From positions 513,352,686 through 513,416,685 of the forward strand of contig CM066037.1 in assembly GCA_033557465.1 (NCBI GenBank): 64,000 bases of DNA. The letters are read 5' to 3'. The number at the start of each line of letters is the position of its first letter. The first letter of the stretch is position 1. Positions 46,793 through 57,165 of the stretch are shown in pieces. Both the position numbers and the translations under genes were made by a program. The notes under the pieces were generated by a model that was not told where the DNA came from, ran no database searches, and saw only the letters and a list, made by a program, of their open reading frames with translations. Source of the stretch: Ichthyophis bannanicus. Taxonomy: Eukaryota; Chordata; Amphibia; Gymnophiona; Ichthyophiidae.

Positions 46793-47847
46793 GTTGTCAG
46801 AAATGAGGAATTATGTGTTTACCCTGAGTTTACACCTTTTGATGTAGGTGCCTTTGTGACATCTTTCTGGTGCATAGACTGCAAGAAAGCTTCTTAAGGT
46901 TAGAGAACGTTTAGGGGATTGAGTCATGGAATAGACACAGTGGATCCCTTTATAGAAAGAGGATGAAATCAAAACAAACTTAAATATCTTTTATACTTCA
47001 ACAAATGAAGGGGGGTGAGCTGCATAGAGCTGTGGGTACAGCCACTCTAGCCAGCTTTCTGGGCAGATTAGATGGATTATATTGATCGTTATCTGTCATC
47101 ATATACTATCTTACGAGTCATCCAAAATGTGGATTTACATCAATGAAATCTAGATTTGTATGGAAGAAGTACACTGGACATCCACTCTTCGTGAATATGA
47201 GAAGTGAAAAATACTTTCCTATCCTTTGGTCACCAAATGGTGTCATTTAATTATGACAAAGCACTTTACACAGTCCAATTCCTTATGAAATCAATGAGCT
47301 AAAAGGGAACAGTAAAAGAAAGATGGGAAGCTTTCATTTCTGATGTAGCATGCCGCCATATTTAGAAGCTGGTTAGTAAAGATATTAAAATCACTTCAGA
47401 TCTAATATTGCCTTAGGCTAAAAACCAGCAATGTTTGTATTAGTTCTTTGGCTTTCCAAAGCTCATGATTTGTCAAAAATAATCATATTCTGAAGATGTC
47501 ATGCAGTATTCAGTTACTAATTTCCTTTATGGTATATTACATATGCATCACCCAAAAATTATAAGTTAAGTTTCATGGTTTATTTCCATTTTTGTCTGCT
47601 TTATTTGTCGGGCTTTTTCACAATACCCATAATAATATTTCTATCTTGACAAGGGGATACAAGATTTCCCTTTTGGATTTTTTTTTTACTTTTCTTCATA
47701 TCAGTGTATTTCTTTTGTAATTTATTTATATAGGTGGCTGACAGACGAAGACAATCCACTCATCTGGATTGCAGCAGAAAGGGACTGTGTTGGCGGCAGA
47801 GGACCACATTTCTGTGACAACGGCAACAACATTAGCATTACTTGCAT
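46793..47847. other. No recognisable gene
   Basis: Unassigned AT-rich DNA. From about 47731 to 47855 one frame reads LTDEDNPLIW and further protein-like text after a T-rich tract and TAG, but no donor site is evident. Confidence 0.35.
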
Positions 47848-47876
47848 GGAAGAAAGACCTGGCAATCTACTTCCAG
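47848..47876 (+). repeat. SINE-tail homology at RTE 5' junction
   Basis: GAAGAAAGACCTGGCAATC and CTACTTCCAG match the SINE tail at 36711-36738 at about 26 of 28 positions. They run directly into RTE coding sequence. Confidence 0.6.
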
Positions 47877-49556
47877 CAATACAAGCGGCGACCATACATA
47901 TGGACTTCACCCAATGGATTGTACAAAAATCAAATTGACTATATCTGTGGAAGTCAACGTTGAAAAAGCGCAATAACATCAACAAAGACAAAACCTGGAG
48001 CCGACTGTAGTACAGATCACCAAATACTAGTATGCAAACTCAAGTTAAAGCTGAAAAAGAGCAAGCCATTCATGAATGTAGCAAAATATGACCTTGAGAA
48101 TGTACCACAAGAATTTAAAGACTGTGTGCACAATCAATTTGCTGCTTTGGATACAAATGACAGAGCAGTTATGGGATGACATAAAGAAAGTCGTGCTTGA
48201 AGAAAGTGAGAAGTCTCTACAAAAAGTGAAAAAGCAAAAATGGATAAAATGGATGACCAAAAAACTCTGAAATTTGCCCAGAAATGCAGAGAAGCTAAAG
48301 CCAGAAGAGAAAGAGAGGCAATCACAGAACTCAACAGAGATATCCAATGATCAGCAAGATGAGAAAAGGAGAAGTACTGCAATGATGCATGCAAGGAAAT
48401 AGAATCAGAAACTATTAGAGGAAGAATACAATCAGCTTTCCTAAAGCTATGAGAGTTAACAAGAACATTTGAGCCTCAAAATGGAATGCTACAAGATGCT
48501 TAAGAATCCATGCTGAGAAGATCAAGAAAAGGTGGAAATAATATACAGAGTCATTATATCATAAAGATCAAGTGGACCAACAGCCATTTCAACTTGTACC
48601 TTATGATCAGGAACCATTAGTGATGAAAGAAGAAGTCTAAGCAGCATTGAAAGCATTATTGAAGAACAAAGCACAGGGTATTGATGGCATTCCCATTGAA
48701 GTATTACAGCATTCAGATGCGGCTGTTGCCTTACTTACAAGGTTCTGCCAGGAAATATGGAAGACAACACCATAGCGAACTGACTGGAAAACATCTGTGT
48801 TTATACCAATACTGAAGAAAGGTGATCTGACCGACTGTGGAAATTACCTCATAATTGCTTTGATCCCACATGCCAGCAAAGTTCTACTCAAGATCATCCA
48901 GCAGAGACTACAACCATGCCTGGAACGAGAACTACCTGAAGTGCAAGCAGGGTTCAGGAAAGGGAGAGGAACGAGAGACATTATCGTGGTTGTGAGATGG
49001 ATCCTTGAAAAGACAAAAGAATACCAAAAGGATATTTATATGTTTTATTGACTACAGCAAAGCTTTTGACTGTGAAAGCCATGAGAAACTCTGGGCCACA
49101 TTAATAAGCATGGGTATACTAGAACACCTGATAGTTCTCTTGCACAACCTTTACGTTGATCAAGCAAGCTAAAATCAGCAAAGATGTATGACAAGGCTGC
49201 ATACTTTCCCCCTACCTGTTTAATTTATATACAGAACAAATCATCAGAGAAATAGGACTGTATGAAGACAACTGAAGTGTGAAGATTTGTGGAAGACTCA
49301 TCAACGACCTTCGCTATGCTGATGATACCACATTACTGGCTGAAAGTGAAGATGATCTGAAACATTTGTTTCTCAAGAACAAGGAGCATAGTTTTAAAAT
49401 GGACCTGCACCTTAACGTAAAGAATACAAAAATCCTGACAAATGGCAAAATCAATAACTTCTTCATTGATGGAGAAGAAATTGAAATAGTGGACAGCTTT
49501 AATCTGCTTGGATCAATAATCAATAAAGAAATGACAAGCAGTTAAAAATCCGATGA
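47871..49556 (+). pseudogene. RTE/BovB-like LINE, 5' and 3' truncated
   Basis: It starts in the endonuclease C-terminus (FQQYKRRPYIWTSPNGLY, KNQIDYICGSQR, KTKPGADC-STDHQILVCKL) and passes a linker (YDLENVPQEFKDCV). The reverse transcriptase follows: FIPILKKGD at 48797, GFRKGRGTRDIIVVVRWIL near 48950, motif A (IDYSKAFDCE, frameshifted, about 49047), CLSPYLFNLYTEQII-like text and LRYADDTTLLAESEDDL at 49312 onward. It ends near VDSFNLLGSIINKEM at 49545. Several stops and at least three frame changes make it non-functional. The 3' end is missing. The clade is recognised from its WTSP.G.YRNQIDYI and RKGRGTRDQI-type signatures. Confidence 0.85.
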
Positions 49557-49589
49557 TGCATTGCTCTTGGCAGAATGTGGTTCCAGTTA

Positions 49590-49800
49590 GGAGGATAAAT
49601 AACAGGCCAGTAGAAGAGCAGAGTTCACAAGGACGGGTGTGGGGAGAGAGGAGAGAGGAAAGGTAGTGGGGGCAGAAGAATGAATGCATTTATAGGTCAG
49701 AAGGAGAAGTTTGAATTGGATACGGAAATGGAAGAGAAGCCAATGAAGTGATCTGAGAAGAGGGGTTATATGAATATATCGAGGCTACCAAAAGATTAGT
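49590..49800 (-). pseudogene. L2-clade LINE C-terminal fragment
   Basis: AGTTTGAATTGGATACGG, AGCCAATGAAGTGATC and GGGGTTATATGAATATAT match the fragment at 40600-40860 (minus-strand HWLP..RIQF coding region). Short and broken. Confidence 0.6.
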
Positions 49801-49929
49801 CATGCAGCACAGTTCTGAACAGATTGCCTATATAGAGTATATATACATAAGTTTAAGAGCATATATTCTGCGGAATTTTTGAAAGTCATTGTCTTCACAT
49901 AAAAGGGATACTTTATAGTCATTTTAGGG

Positions 49930-50256
49930 GCCCTTTTACTAAAGTGCGCTATGAAGTTAATGGGGGTTAAAGCACACGTTAACCGTGTGCTGTGACCAGT
50001 GTTCCCTCTAAGCAGCTTGAAACTGCGCTGGAGTTCTCCTGCCATTGGGGGGAGCAGAAACGTGATCGCACTTAGGATCGCACAGCATAGCCTGATCCTT
50101 TGGGACGTGTCTATGCCGTGCAATCCTAAGCATGATCACTTTGCACCTCCCCCCACCAGCAGGAATGCCGGTGGAGTACTCCAGTGCAGCTTGAAGCTGC
50201 TTAGAAGGAACATTAGCGGTGACCCATGGCTACTGTTAGTTAGCGGGTCCTGATTT
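49930..50256. mobile_element. Family D-like element carrying a nested hAT MITE
   Basis: Starts GGGGCCCTTTTACTAAAG. The text AAGCACACGTTAACCGTGTGC precedes and GCTACTGTTAGTTAGCGGG follows the nested insertion. The right end is lost or replaced by the LINE at 50257. Confidence 0.5.
49997..50215. mobile_element. hAT MITE nested in family D element, 219 bp
   Basis: Starts CAGTGTTCCCTCTAAGCAGC, a classic hAT terminal repeat, and ends GCTTAGAAGGAACATTA. Flanking 8-mers GCTGTGAC (49989-49996) and GCGGTGAC (50216-50223) differ by one base. The inner CTGGAGTTCTCC and GGAGTACTCCAG continue the inverted repeat. Non-coding. Confidence 0.85.
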
Positions 50257-52972
50257 CCATGCGCCCTCGCGACAAGACCCTTATCTCTCTTTTTTCTGAC
50301 TTGGCCCTATCCCAACATGTCCTCTGTCCTACCCATGCCTCTGGTCAGACGTTGGACCTCATCCTTACTCCCGAGTCCTCTCCCTACCTTCCATCTAGCA
50401 TTCTCTCCGTCCCTGTCCCCTGGTCCGACCACCTCTGCCTGTTGTTTTCCTTCCCTTTCCCCCCTCCGGCACCGCTGGGCCCCCCCCTTCCCGATCTATC
50501 CACCTCCTCCCTTCGCCGACGTATTACTCCTCATACCCTACGTTCTTTCCCCCCTGCCAGCTCTCTCTTTCCACCGGATTTTTTCTCTCTCCCTGTTGAC
50601 CAACAGGTCAATACCTGGTCCTCCTCTCTTTCTGCCACCCTCGATGCTCTTGCTCCTCTCTGCCCTATATCTCCCCGCTCTTCATCTCACCACCCCTGGT
50701 TCCATTCTGGACTGTTCCTTCATCGCTCCTACCTCCACCGTGCAGAGTGTCTTTGGAAGAAGCACCGTTCTGCTGCCTCCTATCTAGCCTTTCGCCAAAC
50801 TCATCTTTCTTACCGCTCACTGATATGTGCGGCCAAACAGTCTTACTACTCTCAGCTCATATCTTCCTCATCTAATTCGTCTAGACGTCTGTTTCTCGTT
50901 CTCCGTTCCATCTCTTCCTCGTCTACTCTTCCTCCACAGCCCCCTCCGTTGGCCCCCAGCCCATCTACCCTTGCTTCCTTTTTTACCAATAAGGTCCTCT
51001 CCCTTCGTTCCTCCTTTCCTGCCTGCCCTCTCCCTCTTTCTCCTCCCCCTACTTCCCCTTCCCCCCCTGCCAGCCCCCCTTCCCCTTCCCATGTTTTCCC
51101 CCATACATGGCGTACCTTCTCACCTGTATCCGCCCCTGAAGTCATCAAAGCCATTTCGTCAGCCCATCAGACCACCTGTCCTCTCGATCCCCTGCCCTCC
51201 TCCTGGCTGATTAAACCAGACCTTGCTCTTGTGCCGTATATTGTCTCTATCTTCAACACCAGCCTTTTGTCCGGTCTCTTCCCCTCCAACTGGAAACATG
51301 CCATTGTCCGCCCCCTCCTGAAGAAGCCCACCCTGGATCCTGCACTCCCCGCAAATTGGCGACCAGTCACTAACCTTCCTTTCCTTTCAAAAATCCTCGA
51401 AAAACTGGTTTTCCTCCCAACTTGCAACACACCTCAATTCCACTTTTGCCCTTCACCCTCGCCAATCTGGATTTCGCGTAGGCCATAGCACCGAGACTAT
51501 CCTCACAGCTTTGCTTTCTGAGCTCCACCGTGCTCATGACCGTGGTGATTTCTCTCTCGTGGTGTCCCTGGATCTTTCCTCTGCTTTCGATGTTGTCGAT
51601 CACCGCACTCTCCTGTCTCGTCTATTTGATTTTGGGGTTCGCGGGATTGTCTTGCAGTGGTTTCATTCATTCTTGGTTACACGCACCTTCTCAGTCCACG
51701 TTGGCCGCTCTACCTCCGCCCCCTCCCCCTCCCCCTCACCCTGTGGTGTTCCTCAGGGGTCTATTCTTGCTCCCCTACTCTTTAATGCTTTCCTCGCGCC
51801 CCTGGCACTGCTCATCCAACAGTCTGGCATCTCCTCATACATCTACGCCGACGACATCTTGTTGGTCCATCACACCTCCTCTTCTGCCCCTGACCTCACT
51901 CCACTCAATCTCTGTCTCTCCTCTGTTGCCTCATGGTTCGACTCCAATTTCATGCATGTTAACCCCGCCAAATCCTCCGCAATCTGGTTTTCCTTTGGGC
52001 TCCCCTCCCCTAGCTTATCACCTGTTATGTCCTCCCGCCCTATCCCTCTCGTTCCAACTCTCCGCTATTTAGGTGTCACTCTGGATTCTGCCCTTTCATT
52101 CCATCAACACATCTCCTCCGTTATTCGCACATCTTTTTTCCACCTGCGTCGGATACGGGCCGTTAAATCCTCTCTCCCCCCTTCCTCCATTGTTACCCTC
52201 GTCCTGTCCCTGGTAATAACCAGGCTCGATTATTGCAATGCCATTTATGCAGGCCTCCCTTCCATTCAGCTCCGCCGCCTCCAATTAGTACAAAATACTG
52301 CCGCTCGTCTTGTCACTGGTTCCTCAGCTCGTTCCCATGTATACCCCTGCCTTATCACCTTACACTGGCTTCCGGTAAAATTTCGTTATGTCTTCAAAGT
52401 ACTCATCCTCACCCATAAAGCTCTTCACTCCGGCACCCCCCAATACTTATCGGACATTATCCATCTTCAACCTTCCCCACGCCTCCTCCGCTCAGCCCAC
52501 GGTAACCGCCTATTTCTCCCTCCCCCTGCACAGGCCCACCTCGAACTAACACGTCACTCCGCCTTTTTTTTCTTGGGCCCCGCCCTCTGTAACTCACTCC
52601 CTCGGTTCCTTCGTCTAGAACCCTCTTATCCCCGCTTTAAAACTCTGCTCAAGACTCACCTCTTCTGCCAGGCTTTCGATCTTCCCCTCCCTGCCGACGG
52701 TGCCCCATCGCAGAACCTCGCCCTCCACCCTCCATAATTCCCTCCCATGCCGATCCCCCCTTTCACCTTCCTTTCCCCCACCCTCTTGTCCTCCTGCCCT
52801 TCTGGGCCGGTTCTCCTTGCTGCCTTAATTTGTCTCTCCTGTCCTATCAATTGCTGGCGTTCTCCCTCTGACTTTTGTTTCCTGCAGCCGTATTTTGTAT
52901 TGTACACCGCCCTAATGCTTCGGCCTGGGCGGTTAATCAAATATTGTAAATAAAGATAAAAATAAAGCCAAT
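50257..52972 (+). mobile_element. L2-clade LINE, 5'-truncated, well preserved
   Basis: It extends from the C-terminal part of the endonuclease to a 3' tail with CCGCCCTAATGCTTCGGCC, GGGCGGTTAATCAAATATTG and TAAATAAAGATAAAAATAAA at about 52950-52972. It is C-rich on this strand. A second LINE follows immediately at 52973. It resembles the minus-strand element at 21265-25015. Confidence 0.88.
50259..52737 (+). pseudogene. L2-clade ORF2, one frameshift
   Basis: The first frame (50259-51488) has the endonuclease end (TLDLILTPESS, VPWSDHLCLL), a proline/serine-rich linker, and the start of the reverse transcriptase (CPLDPLPSSWLIKPDL, WKHAIVRPLLKKPTLDP, NWRPVTNLPFLSKILEKLV). Conserved coding then moves to the second frame (ORF 51511-52737, with its conserved reading starting near 51418: QSGFRVGHSTETILTALLSE). 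Motif A SLDLSSAFDVVDH, CGVPQGSILAPLLFNAF, the catalytic YADDILLV (about 51844), LRYLGVTLDSALSFH and LHWLPVKFRYVFKVLILTHK follow. The break lies at about 51408-51418. No other lesion is apparent within these motifs. The missing 5' part is most of the endonuclease. Confidence 0.88.
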
Positions 52973-54215
52973 TTGCAAGATCATCCGATCCTTCAATGTC
53001 GACTGCATGTTATACGCTGATGATGTCCTGCTGTACATACCCTTCTCTACGGAACATCTGGACCTCTCTCCACTGACGAGCTGCTTCAACGCAATATCTG
53101 ACTGGCTTCTCTCCCAAAACCTCCGAATACAACATAAGAAAACGGAAGTACTCTTCATTACAAGGAACACTAACTTCACACCACCACAATTCCTTAAAGT
53201 AAAAGAAGCAGAGCTACAAACTAAACCATCAATACGCTACCTGGGAGTCACCTTGGATCAGCGCCTAGACATGAAAGCCCACATAGGGAACACAGTCAGA
53301 GCAGTATACTACAAGATCCGCTCACTTCGGCATTTACGATCTATGCTGGAACCAAATGACTTCAGGACTATATACCAGGCATTGATCATACCTCATTTTG
53401 ATTATGCCAATGCCATCCTTCAAGGCCTGCCCCTATCCACCTTACACCCGCTGCAGCTCGCCATGAACGCTGCAGCAAGGGTCATCCATGGAGCCCCCAG
53501 AAGCGACCACGTGACACCTCTGTTGATACAATTACATTGGCTACCTATCCAGGCTAGAATCGTTTTTAAGACTCTGTTACTCACTTTTAAAGCTATTAAC
53601 AAGCTCTCCCCTGAATCAATAATGGCCCTCATCCATACCATATCTCCTAATAGAGCAAGGAGATCCACAGCTACAAACACCCTAAAGTCCCGAAAGCATT
53701 AACAGTTTGCACTTCATCTACAGCCAACAGGGCGTTTAGTATCAGCGCACCAAGATGCTGGAACGCATTACCTCCAGATATCCGGGCTATTAAGGGCCTT
53801 ACGCAGTTTAGGAAAGCCCTCAAGTACCATCTTTTCAATAAGTACCTCATAGAACCCAACCTCACCCACCGAGACAGAGATGCAACCCACTAAGCAAATA
53901 TATGGTTTCCCAACAACATGCCAAGAAAGATTCTCTAACCCTTAGTGGTGCATTTGTTTCTATAGAATTCATGATCATACAACCTTATGTAGCAATATTT
54001 GTAAATAGTTTACCACCGGTATCCAAGCTTATGTAGCAAGTTTTGTAAATAGTTTACCCCTGTTATCTAAGTTACTTGCCCTGTTATCTGTAAACTCATA
54101 CATGTTAACTGTACTGAGCGTTTCTGTTCCATGTAAACCGCGCTGATGCTGAATAGTGCGGTATATAAGAGAATGTAAATAAATAAATAAATAAATAAAG
54201 ATAAAGATAAAGTAT
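52973..54215 (+). pseudogene. Second L2-clade LINE, C-terminal half, directly abutting the first
   Basis: It begins just before the catalytic LYADDVLLYIP (YADD at 53013-53024). Intact to about 53690, the frame includes IRYLGVTLDQRLDMKAHI, PHFDYANAILQGLPL and LHWLPIQARIVFKTLLLTFK. A frameshift near 53685 moves the conserved end to another frame (RAFSISAPRCWNALPPDIRA, LTQFRKALKYHLFNKYL). The 3' end carries GTAAACCGCGCTGATGC, TGCGGTATATAAGAGAATG and an (AAAT)n/(AAAGAT)n run at 54174-54210. It belongs to a different L2-type subfamily from the upstream LINE and resembles 28553-29140. Confidence 0.87.
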
Positions 54216-54219
54216 GCTT

Positions 54220-54512
54220 TGCGTGTTGTGGTGGTCAGTAGACAGGTTAGGGGCAGAGAAGGGATGTTGTGAATGCTTTGTAGGCAGCATGCCCATGCTA
54301 ACTGCAAGACTTGCAATTAGTGGGGTGCAATTACCACCAACTCAGTTTTATCATGCGTTAAGGCACAGTGCAGCGCGTTAACTGATGGGAACATGCTGTC
54401 CATGCCCTCGACAGTCAGCGCAGTAATGTTGTACCTAATATGCCATGGTTTTGCACACTATTGGCGCATTAGGTGCAAAGCCGCAATGCACGTTAGCAAA
54501 ATGGCCCCTTAG
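54220..54512. mobile_element. Family D-like TIR element, right part
   Basis: It ends CACGTTAGCAAAATGGCCCC at about 54508. The interior contains GCGCGTTAACTGATGGG and GCGCATTAGGTGC words seen at 30400. The left end is not clear. Confidence 0.4.
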
Positions 54513-54956
54513 TGCATATGCGGCACTATACCTGCGTAAAACAGATGCCCGGTGGGATGAACATGCCTATTGTAGGCATTGCCGGTGGCACGCTCTAGGC
54601 AAAGTGTGGATGAAGTTGTGAAGAATGCACGTTGAGTGTAAAATATGTTAATCTATGCGTGGGGATTTAAGCTTACTTCTGAGCAAGCGCCAATGTCCAT
54701 GACCTCAATGTAGCCGCAATTGCTGTTGAATTTGAGCTCGTATTTTATCAAGTCACAGAAGTGCCTATGTGGCTTTATAAAATTAGGCCAAAATAGGTGC
54801 CATCTTACCTGCTAAACCCTGGGCCCTGTTATCAAATTCTTCTCAAATTGCTGTTTTACCTGTAAATCTGCCTTTTAAAATTATTCCTATGGTTGTAGTC
54901 ATTTAAGGGAGAGGAGTTTGGGCAAAGTTTGAAGTTATGTTAATAAACTAAACTAT
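54513..54956. other. No recognisable feature
   Basis: Unassigned sequence between two TIR elements. Confidence 0.35.
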
Positions 54957-55084
54957 GGGGTATGTTTACTAAACAGCGGTAGCGGCTTCCATGCAGTATC
55001 GGAGCCGCAGCCCCATTGAATTCAATAGGGCCGCGGTTCCGATACTGCACGGAAGCCGCTACCGCTGTATAGTAAACATACCCC
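54957..55084. mobile_element. Family C palindromic MITE, 128 bp
   Basis: Two 64-bp arms meet at a central GAATTC. They start GGGGTATGTTTACTAAAC and end GTATAGTAAACATACCCC. By eye the arms differ at about five positions. TAT flanks both sides (54954-54956 and 55085-55087). It is the cleanest hairpin in the window, suggesting recent insertion. Confidence 0.88.
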
Positions 55085-55189
55085 TATATTTGAATATAAA
55101 ATACATGCATAAACATGTGAAACCAAATGAGGACATTGTGCCTGTATCAGAGCAGGAGTTACTGTATCCCTGGAAGCTTTCTGGGGGTA

Positions 55190-56027
55190 ATTTATGATGA
55201 CATGTATGCGCATTAACCTTTAAAAAGGAGATAGAGCAGCTTTTAAACTAGATAATAGGAGAAAGCCGACAGTCTCCCAAGAGCGCATGGTTCAGAAGAA
55301 TGTATCCTTGAAGGATACTACCAAAAGCAGAGAGGTTCCAAAAAAGAGTAAAGTAGCCCAAATGCCCTCGAGTATGGAGCAGACAGAGCTTAAAGATCCC
55401 AAATTACCCATGCCTACCAATAGCCAGATTAATATGAATAAAATACAGTCTGTAAAATGCTTGTATGCAAATGCTAGAAGTCTAAAAAATAAGCAGAGAG
55501 ACTGAATGAATTATTTGCTTCAGTCTTTACTGAGGAAGATGTAGGGATGTTACCCATGACTGAAGTGGTATTTAAAGGTGCGGAAGACATGAAGGAAATA
55601 TCAATACATCGGGAAGATGTATTATAACTATTAGATAAACTGAAGAGTAGCAAATCACCTGGGCCGGATAGCATACATCCGAGGGTGTTGAAAGAACTGA
55701 AATATGAGATTGCAGACCTGCTATTAGTAATCTGTGAATTTTCATTAAAATCATCTGTAATACCTGAGGATTGGAGGATCACCAATGTAATGCCAATTTT
55801 TAAAAGGGTTCCAGGGGTGATCCGGGAAACTACAGACCGGTGAGCCTGACGTCAGTAAGGGGAAAAATGGTAGAAACCATCATAAAGAACAAAATTACCT
55901 TTTTTTTGGGAGGGGGGGGGGGACTGCTAGGTATGTATGACCTAGACTGGCCACTGTTGGAAACAGGATACTGGGCTTGATGGACCTTGGTCTGACCCAG
56001 TATGGCATATCTTATGTTCTTATGTTC
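55190..56027 (+). pseudogene. CR1-b LINE with large internal deletions
   Basis: The start of the endonuclease domain (IQSVKCLYANARSLKNKQ at about 55443-55496) is joined near 55500 to the start of the reverse transcriptase (LNELFASVFTEEDVGMLP, LDKLKSSKSPGPDSIHPRVL, WRITNVMPIFK, to about 55893). After a G-run at 55907-55921, that is joined to the CR1-b 3' end (GGCCACTGTTGGAAACAGG to TTATGTTCTTATGTTC, about 55953-56027). Stops at 55503 and 55627 add to the damage. Both element ends are kept while most of the coding part is lost. Confidence 0.8.
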
Positions 56028-56450
56028 ATAAATTGCCTTGATAAAATCAGAGCACCTTACATGCATATTTGCAACACGAGATAAGTATCCTGTTGCTACA
56101 GGAGTTCAACCTGACAAAGTTACTAAAATTTATTTGGTGCATTTTATGAAATATTTTTGGTTGTTTTTTAATAGACTTCAAATAGTCTATTGCTTGGTGA
56201 TGATAATCTCTAATTAACTCTTGCAGTGAAAACGTTTCTCTCCTATCCTCTTATTTGCGGTAAGGAAGTGAACAAATATACGGGGATTTTAAAAGCCACT
56301 AAGGGCTATCAAGTCTACTAAAAAACAGGGATGTAACAGTTCAATCCAATAGTTTCTCTCTGCAGGGCCAGCCTCTATATATTGTTCAAGAATGTTGTTT
56401 GCACAGGGCCCTGCGCTTCATTCCGCACATGGTCGGTTTGCAGGGCCAGC
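56028..56450. other. No recognisable feature
   Basis: AT-rich unassigned stretch. The left flank of the inverted repeat has GCAGGGCCAGC twice (56364-56374 and 56440-56450). Confidence 0.4.
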
Positions 56451-56712
56451 TTCAGAGGGAGCCGGGGAGGCCCGAGGGCTCCGTCTCACCTCTGCACAGC
56501 TGCCAGAGTGAAGAACAGCGTGTTCCTTCACTCTGGAAGCTGTGTTCTTGTGAAGAGCGCTGTGCGCCAGAAAACAGGAAATGCTCGTTAACCTCCGGTG
56601 CAAAGGGGATTCACAAGAATACAGCTGCTGGAGTGAAGGAACACGCCGCTCTTCACTCTGGCGACTGTGCAGAGGTAAGCCGGGGCTTTAGGCTTCCCTG
56701 GCTCCCTCTGAA
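56451..56712. repeat. Large inverted repeat: 103-bp arms, 57-bp loop
   Basis: The arm 56451-56553 (TTCAGAGGGAGCC... to TGTTCTTGTGA) is matched in reverse complement by 56611-56712 (TCACAAGAAT... to GGCTCCCTCTGAA). Both contain CAGAGTGAAGA and GTGTTCCTTCACTC. By eye identity is about 85%. The loop is 56554-56610. A transcript would fold into a long hairpin. It may be a foldback transposon or a derived inverted duplication; no terminal repeats of a known superfamily were recognised. Confidence 0.85.
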
Positions 56713-56757
56713 GATGGTCAGACAGGCGCGGAGCTCTTCAAGGGGGGGGGGGGGTGT

Positions 56758-57165
56758 TAGGATAGGACTAGAAATGGACTGATTGAGGGGGCTAGGACTG
56801 GAAATGGGCTGATAGGGGGGAGCTTGGACTGGAAGTGGCCTGATGGGGGACTAGGACTGGAAATAGGCTGATTGGGGGGGAGCTTGGACTGGAAATGGCC
56901 TGATGGGGGACTAGGACTGGAAATAGGCTGATTGGGGGGCTGGACTGGAAATGGACTGATGGGGGGTCAGGATAGGACTGGAAATGGCTGATGGGGCGGC
57001 TAGGACTTGAAATGGGCTGATGGGAGCTAGGATAGGACTGGAAATGGCTGATGGGGGGGCTAGGACTGGAAATGGACTGATTGGGGAGACTTGAACTGGA
57101 AATGGGCTGATGGGGGGACTTGGACAAAATGGACTGATGGGGAGGCTAGGAATGGAAATGAGCTC
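56758..57165. repeat. G-rich minisatellite, about 30-35 bp unit
   Basis: About a dozen variants of CTAGGACTGGAAATGG followed by CTGATGGGGGG. Unit length varies through differing G-runs and inserts such as GGATAGGACTGG. A further G-run precedes it at 56742-56754. The open frame on the minus strand is a by-product of the repeat. Confidence 0.9.

Noticed and set aside
47731..47855. Possible exon reading LTDEDNPLIW after a T-rich tract and TAG
   Set aside because: No donor site follows and its end runs into SINE-tail and RTE sequence.
50852..51154. Gly/Glu-rich minus-strand open frames
   Set aside because: Antisense shadow of the C-rich proline/serine linker of the L2-clade LINE.
56792..57127. 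Ser/Pro repeat protein on the minus strand
   Set aside because: It is the translation of the minisatellite and has no start or promoter context.
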